From NCBI RefSeq assembly GCF_027596085.1, contig NC_072469.1:11553914-11617913 (forward strand): 64,000 nucleotides of DNA, in the 5' to 3' direction. Below the pieces are notes generated by a model, which was given only the letters and a program-made list of their open reading frames with translations, had not been told where the DNA came from and ran no database searches. The stretch's first letter is position 1; each line of letters begins with the position of its first letter. Positions 56,394-64,000 of this stretch are shown piece by piece. The position numbers and the translations under genes are program-made. Origin of the DNA: Anoplopoma fimbria (Eukaryota > Chordata > Actinopteri > Perciformes > Anoplopomatidae).

Positions 56394-57693
56394 CACAGCA
56401 CCATGGTTGGATCAACCTGTCAGGGGGGCTCCTGTTGGCCCCTAGCCCACATATCTCCCACTCTTTGTATGTAATTTATGTCTTAACGCCTCTTGATTTC
56501 AATCACTGATAAACGATCATCCTTTGTCCAGAGGTCATGTCCAGTTCTGCCCCACAAAAACTGGATTTTGATCCAGAACCCCTATTCAAGACATGATCAT
56601 GAGATCAGGTAACTATGAAGGGCCTGACTTAAGTTGAATTGTACTTTAGTGTTGAAAATCTGTAACATTTGAAACTAATTTGGTAAACTCTGATTTATCT
56701 GCAAACTCTAGCTGACATGCAGTGAGAAAGGGGCTTGTGGGGCTACTGGGCATTTGTCTACTTTGCACGGTTGGTAATCCAGTGTTTTTTTTGCTCCATG
56801 AGACTCTGTGTCATAAGAGCAGGATTCAGGTTATTATATAGAATGTTAATGAAGTAGTTTTAGTTGAATTGTTTAGTTTTTGTTAGCAAAATGTCTTCTG
56901 GCTTGATTTCTAGGAACACATACCTCATTCATTCTTAGACGCCATTAGCTCCATACCTTATATCTTCTATCATGTTATCATAAGAATGTCTTTTATACAT
57001 TAGCACAAACCAACGCTTCTGTGATGTAAGTTTGCTGCATTAGAATTTGTTTTCACATCCATCCATCCATCCCTTACTTGTCTACCGTGTGCCATCAGTG
57101 CTCTTTGGAACTGCTCATGAGTATTCACCACATCATTTCCCCACTAGTCTCTTCATGTCTAAGGTTTCTCAGTGGTTTGTTAAGTCAAATATGACATCAT
57201 CACAGGGTTCCTGCTGCTCCTTGGCCCGTTTCTATCTGAAATTGGAGCCAATTCCTACAAACAAGGAAACAGTGACCAACCCAAAGCACAAACCTAGGAT
57301 TTGAGATTAGTTTGAGATTCAAAGGTTGATTTATGATGCCCGGGAGAGCACAACACACCTCAACTTACGCAGTTCTGATCCAGATTTAAATGCATGTGGG
57401 AGCAAACCAAAAAGCTGTATTATCAGGTGATGCCGTCGTGCTGTGCAGGCGCAAAAAAACAACAGCCAAGGACTCAGCTGAAAATTTCTCATTCAAATTT
57501 CAAAGTTGAAAGTGATTGATTGGAGTAAAGTGCTCACAATTACCTGTAACGCCTCTGATAATGACATCTCCTCTGACGTTGGTCATTCATGGCATTTCTG
57601 TATAGTTGAGCCTTCAGGAAAAAAACGGGGGAAAAAACAGCAGCTCTCTTTTAAACCTGTTAAAGTACACCTGTTAAATCTCACACTGAGTCT
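56394..57693. other. Non-coding stretch, no gene
   Basis: ATCC repeats at 57056-57074. The 85-codon frame 57047-57304 has no domain. Confidence 0.4.
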
Positions 57694-58007
57694 ATTATTA
57701 CATTACATGACATTTACATTACAGTCATTTAGCAGACGCTTTTATCCAAAGCGACTTACAATCAGTAGTATATTACATATCATTCACCCATTCACACACT
57801 GATGACAGGCTACCATGCAAGGTGCCACCATCAGACTCTAACTAACATTCATCATCCAGTCCACACCGATGGCAAGCCTTCGGGAGCAACTTGGGGTTAA
57901 GTGTCTTGCCCAAGGACACATCGACTGCCGAAGCCGGGTATCGAACCACCGACCCTCTGATTGGAGAACTACCTTGCTCTCCACTACGCCACAGCCGCCC
58001 ATTATTA
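57694..58007 (-). mobile_element. Complete SINE with 7-bp target duplication
   Basis: The 300-bp insert at 57701-58000 is flanked by ATTATTA on both sides (57694-57700, 58001-58007). Read on the minus strand it has the head GGGCGGCTGTGGCGTAGTGG (A box), the B box GGTTCGATACC, the core CCTTGGGCAAGACACTTAAC, and the tail CGCTTTGGATAAAAGCGTCT then TAATG-like repeats. It is more complete than the copy at 39788. Confidence 0.92.

Positions 58008-58890
<883 letters not shown>

Positions 58891-58955
<65 letters not shown>
58891..58955. repeat. (ATA)n microsatellite
   Basis: About 65 bp of AAT trinucleotides. Confidence 0.95.
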
Positions 58956-58956
<1 letters not shown>

Positions 58957-59742
58957 TATAGTCTCCCACATGGCCCTCATTAATAATCAGGAGGGACTGA
59001 TCATTCAGAAAACCTGGGTAAGATCATATTTAGATGGTTAAGCATATTTTGGAGCATCTGGAGTTGCCTTCTCTTATTGATCTCTTTAAGAGGAATTTAG
59101 GAGAATGTTTCTGCTTGAGGCCCGCGTGACCTTGAGTTCGTCCAAAAAGGCGAGAGGTTTTGGTGAGAAATACAATCATCTGTGTCTTCATTCAGCCGTT
59201 AACGTTACGTGACAGGACAACCTTTCCCTGCCATCCTCCTCTAATGTGAGAAATGAGCAATCTGGTCTTAATGAACACACTCTACTAACTCTGGTCTGAC
59301 CGATGCAGCTTCTCAAAGTATGATGTTGATATTTTTGGAATGAGGCTGCCAATTGTTGTTAGAGGAAAAAAGACTTGACTTGTGAGGAATCAATTCAGAT
59401 TAGAGCTCCCATCACAAAAAACTGTGCTGTGATGTGAAAGTCAGATCTTTAATCAAAACAAAATCAACTCCATGCATAAACACAAAAGCTATAGTTACAG
59501 AGTCAGATTTGATCCAAGCTTGCATGCATCAAACATGCATCTACAACACATTATGTATTGAAGATACAGGACATACACCCTGAGGACTTTAAACACCGAA
59601 GGCATGAAGGATAAACTATACAAAAATGCTAAATACTCACCTGTGAATAGTTTATGTCAAGGGCTTTTATTGTGAAAGGTAAGAATAGTTGATCTGGTTT
59701 TTACAACCTATGTCAAAGTTGAACAGAGTAATAACGTTTGCC
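58956..59742. other. No gene seen
   Basis: Unremarkable non-coding sequence. Confidence 0.4.
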
Positions 59743-60240
59743 GACTCATGTATATAAGAAGTGGACGAAGTCATTGTGACCTCACCCTTTGGTTTGTTGA
59801 ATGATGATTTGAAACCTCTATTCGGGAATTTGGCCGTCTCCATCTTGTTTTTCTGGAATGAGGAGGAGTGACCCAGAGAGCCACATAAGGCTCTGGTAGC
59901 GCAGTGACCTGTCAATCACAGTGAGCCCGTCCTAAAGCATACTCTGATTTCTGATCTATTTGACTCTAAATGGACAATCATTTACTAAATGAACATCATG
60001 CTGTATTGAAGAAGACTTGAAACTAGAGATTGAGACCATAAACTCATGTTTACAATGTTTACTGAGGGAATAAATCAAGTGAGAAGGAGAGTTATTTTCT
60101 CATAGACTTCTATACAATCTGATTTCTTTTTGCAACCAGAAGAGTCGGCCCCTGCTGGTCAGTAGAGAGAATACAAGTTTAAGACACTTTCTCATTGGCT
60201 CCAATCATTAGAACCGGAGGTTGCCGTCTGTTGGGACTAC
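59743..60240 (-). repeat. Family A dispersed repeat, near full length, inverted
   Basis: Read on the minus strand it follows the same order as 1-530: AAGTGTCTTAAACTTGTATT, CTACTGACCAGCAGGGG, GTAAACATGAGTTTATGG, ATGCTTTAGGACGGGCTCA, AACAAGATGGAGACGGCC and CTTCTTATATACATGAG. It defines the 5' part best. Confidence 0.8.
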
Positions 60241-63200
60241 TGAGCCTCTGTGTTGTTGTTTCATAATTACTAGCTAACTTAACTAACTTAACAGGTTCCG
60301 CTCAACGTGTTTGGTCGATGCCTTGCTCAGAAATATCAACCTAGTTTCCTTTTTTTTGCCGTTTACTATTCACTTTCTGTGTGAAAGTATTGGTGACAAA
60401 CATCAAACAGCTCAAAATAAAATTGCAAATGAATTGCACAAACAAAATCCCATATTTTGTAGGGCATGTACATGCACATACTGAGACAATATGTCTGTCT
60501 CTGGCTGGACATCTGATGCAAAGGTGCCATTGAAGGAGGCTCCCATCTGCCCCAGCAGGACAGCACATTATGTCTGTTCCATCTCCACACATAGATAGAG
60601 AGGACTGGGAATGTGCTTCCAAGATGGGTTGCTCCAGCTGTCGCAGCTCTGCAGAACTCATGCTGCCCAAACGCAGAATCCTTTAAAGCTGTTTTACTGC
60701 GGCTCTTCTGGAACCTGTAAAGTCCAGAGTCATGATAAAGGCCAATAATGTAAAATAAAAATAAATTCTGCAATATTCTCATTTCAACTTTAGCTCACAC
60801 ATCACAATCATGAAGTAAACTACTTTATGTTAAATAGCACTTGACCTACCCTGCACAAGCAAGAGCACAATCTCCCACACACAACCTAATATGTCAACAG
60901 TCCAGCTGTTAGGGTTCTCAAACAAACTGCAACTTCACAGGTTTCCATGTGTGTGGGTTGACTTAAAAAACAACAAGCCTGTTTCTATGCTCTGCCCTTG
61001 TGAACGCTGCAGTATAATCACACTGACAGTCACTGACAACTGAACACAGATATGTAAGAGAATATTTAGACAATCAATCCTGAATAATTGTTTTCATTCC
61101 CTTGTTGAATAGTGGCTAGATCATATCGCAAACATCACAACCTGCCTCATTTGCCAGCTTGTGGATCACCTTCAGTCAAAAGCCTTATTTCTGCTAATTA
61201 TGTGTTAGTAATGACGGGTGCTATGGTGATAAAACGGTTTTCTATGGTTCCTCTTCATTCGTTGTTTTCTCCACTTCCATTCAGGTGTATACTATGGTAT
61301 TCATAGCTCATAATGTCTCCTCACAGGGACGATTCAGGTTTCATGTAGACCATTTCGGCCTTTTAAGTCAGGAAATTGACTGAATCGCTCATTTTGGAAA
61401 AAATTTACTGCATGAAGCATGGACTTCTATATTCATTTCCACGGGTAAGTGAGGGTTGTGACCATAGAAGTTAAGAGCGAGCACTATACCAGAATCCAGC
61501 ATGAGGATGACTCTAAGAAGACTTATTAATACAAAAGTCAATATTTTATATCAATTCATTTTATGAAACAACAATTGGAACCTTGAGTTCCTTTGAGAAC
61601 CTTGACCTCTGAGTAGGCTTAACTTAAGGAATGTTGCAATACATGTTGTTAATAATGGCAGTGGCTATCAGGTTTATTTTGTCTTTTTGTACCATTTTTC
61701 CAAGGTTTTCAACCTGACAAACTCATTTTAAATCAAGCTGTCTTGTTTAACTCAACTGCTGAGTAAAAGGGTTAACTAAAGGAACAGAAACATGCATGCT
61801 CTGAGGTCTTCCAGTGTTTAGGCATTGAGCACAGGCAAACCCAAGTAACTTAACAAACAAGGATGTTAACAATGTGGGTTCAAACTTTTGAGAAAAATGA
61901 ACTTTGCAAATGCTTTATGAGTAAAGAAATGCATTCATTGCCAAAGCTCATTCTGTCTCAACATTCACTGTGGAATGAGATGAACAGCATGCTCTGTATC
62001 ACTGCCAGATGTTAAGTGATGTCCAATCCTTTCATGGTCCTTTAGCAGTGAAATGTTTGGCGTCTCTTTTTTGGCCACCATCCACACCAAGTGGAGATTT
62101 TCAACCTTCCACCTTTTCAAAAAATGCTATTCAGAGTGGACAAAAAATTAATAAAAAATTGCTGTGTCACAGTTTGTAGTGTGAATGGTGAAAACAGAGC
62201 TTGAAGAGGCTGAAAGCAAGTTCCTCCTCCCGAATGGGCCCCTTGAGATCCAGTCACAATGAAGAATTGGGGTAACTAGAATGCATTTTATGCATTATGC
62301 ATTATGTATTATGTGCGTTCTTACCTTCACAATAAAAGTCTAGTAGATTGCTTTTTCATTGAAAATGGGTTAACTGTTTAAATATTGACTGTAGTGCTAT
62401 TTTATGTTTTAATTGACTACAATTTAAAAAGTGAACTTTGGGCAGAAAATGTTCAGTTTTCGCTCTTCCCTTCTCTCATCCGATGCAGAGGATGTCGTCA
62501 TTTCACTGTTGGGGAACAGGTTACATAATGAATGGACTTTAAAGGTGCGCTACAACTCAAGCTGGGAAGACACGCTTCATCAAAAAGGAGAAGCTACGTT
62601 AAACACATGAGAATTCAGAAGCTGATTGTTCATTAAACCAGCCAAAGTGTACCCGAAGTTTCTGAGGGGAGGCTGTGGATAGAAGTACCGAAATCAAAGA
62701 GAATGCATTTGTGATCAGAGATGAAATCCTTCGCATTAACAGCTGAGTGACAAGCTCAGGGTAAACACAAGATCAAGGCAGTATTTGAAAAGAGTGCTGC
62801 TTAAGGGCACGTTCATGGGAATGTTAAAAATCACCACACGTTCTTAGTCAGGCTTGATATAAGGAACATAAGGAATTTAATAAGAGAACTCAGAAAACAG
62901 TCAATTGATGCGTTAGGGGAGGGGACGGGTGCAAAACAAATCTAGTAAATAGGTTTCAGAACTCATTCAGCTCAGAACTAATGGAACATGGGAAGTGTTG
63001 ATATATTTCTTATATTGTCAGTTCCCATATATTATATAGCAATAAATAAAACCAGGTCACTTATTAATGCTGTGTAAAACAATTGAGATTGAAATACGTA
63101 TGGCCTTCTCACATGATAGAGTCAGTGTACTGTCCAGTTCCACTAATTTTATCATAATTTTTTTTTTTATAATCTGCTCTCGGCTGCTCGATGTTTCATC

Positions 63201-64000
63201 CCAAACAGAAATATCAGTTTTATCCACCCATCAATTCCAGCTTGTTTTCAGTTTTCCACAATCCTCAAATCACTGTTAAGCTCTCGTCAATTAAATTCTT
63301 TATGTTTACTAGCGCGGCACCCGTCTGGGTCGTCGCTGTTTATGAACAGGCTAATTGCTCTGCACCCAGTGGGAAATGAAGAGTTTGTTGTATTGTTCGT
63401 ATATTCCAGCCTCCAAAAGTGAAAGCTTGATTCAGTCTGAGGAGCTCTGAATCTCCGCTGCTGCACAGAGCTCTGTTCTCTTGTTTATTCAAAGTGTATT
63501 AATATTGAAAGTGGCTCTTGTCATCCTCGGGTGCCCGGCAATAAGGGACTCCTTGCTGTATAGTTAGATATAGCTGACTGCCAGTGCAATTCCTTCTTTC
63601 AATTATTCCTGAGACCCTGCTTGACTGGTAGGAAACAGAGGTTAGCTCTGTGGTATAACCCACAAACACGTAGATTAAAGCAAACACAGAAAACCTGTAA
63701 ATACGGCGTTCCACCAATTTGGAAGAGTCCTGGTAAATCCCTGGGAGCACATAAAGAGGGACCTCTGTGATGCCAGAACAGCCTATTACTCATCATTAAT
63801 AAAGAACAATAAGAACAACCACAGGCTTCTGGAAACAGGCTGACCCAAGCCAAGGCCGAAGACCGTGAAAGTACAGCAACTACAGACATCAGAAAATGAA
63901 AATATAAATCCCTATGGCCAGGGGCTGGTTGGGCTGCAATGGATCAGCCATTCATGAGTCTTTCCAAACTCCCCAATGGCCAGTCCGCTCCAGCAGAGCA
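60241..64000. other. Mostly unique non-coding sequence to the window end
   Basis: One candidate minus exon (60714-60482) is described as a finding. 63060-63560 is repeat-free with homeobox-type words (CGTCAATTAAATTCTTTATG, GGCTAATTGC) and is a conserved-element candidate. Open frames at 63067-63889 have no domain. No repeat was recognised. Confidence 0.35.

Overview
This is a 64 kb stretch of vertebrate nuclear DNA, almost certainly from a ray-finned fish and probably a percomorph (perch-like) teleost. The reasons are AT-rich sequence with long CA/GT, AT and ATT microsatellites, tRNA-headed SINEs with the shared 'CCTTGGGCAAGACACTTAA' core and a 'CGCTTTGGATAAAAGCGTCT' tail, a Sushi-like Ty3/Gypsy retrotransposon, a fish L2/CR1/Rex1-type LINE 3' end, a Tc1 remnant, and several medium-copy repeats I associate with perciform genomes. 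The repeat names rest on recall of fish repeats; no database was searched.

I find no intact host protein-coding gene. The longest open frames are either parts of transposons, run through microsatellites or minisatellites, or lack any recognisable domain. The window reads as a gene desert or the interior of very large introns. No tRNA, rRNA, snRNA or known microRNA gene was recognised. The tRNA-like promoter boxes seen belong to SINEs.

Layout. 1-530: medium-copy repeat 'family A'. 1775-4648 (minus): decayed Ty3/Gypsy element with one complete LTR, a frameshifted gag, and protease plus half a reverse transcriptase joined by deletion to a partial second LTR. 5-22 kb: mostly unique AT-rich DNA with scattered repeats (families A, B and E, a SINE, an LTR fragment). 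22.9 kb: two interleaved inverted repeats. 23.7-26.9 kb: a 5'-truncated LINE, a 36-bp LINE-tail insertion with a perfect 10-bp target duplication, an LTR-like segment and an internally deleted LINE. 27.7-31.4 kb: family C and B repeats with a family A piece nested in B, a GC-richer island, a SINE and a solo LTR with a 5-bp target duplication. 32-40 kb: a palindrome-bearing MITE, a Tc1 transposase fossil, an in-frame 36-bp minisatellite and a full SINE. 42.5-44.3 kb: a 37-bp minisatellite split by a retroposon, then a SINE-like element. 47-52 kb: an exact 72-bp duplication, a 522-bp MITE carrying a THAP-like zinc-finger remnant with an 8-bp target duplication, and a long TG/AG microsatellite. 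53.7-55.0 kb: a patchwork of family A, a TIR MITE, a SINE-like element and family A again. 55.6-58.6 kb: a 66-bp triplication, a long hairpin, a complete SINE with a 7-bp target duplication, and a long TG tract. The last 4 kb is mostly unique.

There are no operons or cooperating genes. The content is the history of mobile elements (LTR, LINE, SINE, P/hAT-like, Tc1-like, Harbinger-like) plus tandem duplications. The observations most worth follow-up are the THAP-bearing MITE, the interleaved inverted repeat (a template-switch signature), the LINE-tail microinsertion, and the promoter-like motifs (CRE, YY1-like, TCTCGCGAGA) in repeats and small GC islands.
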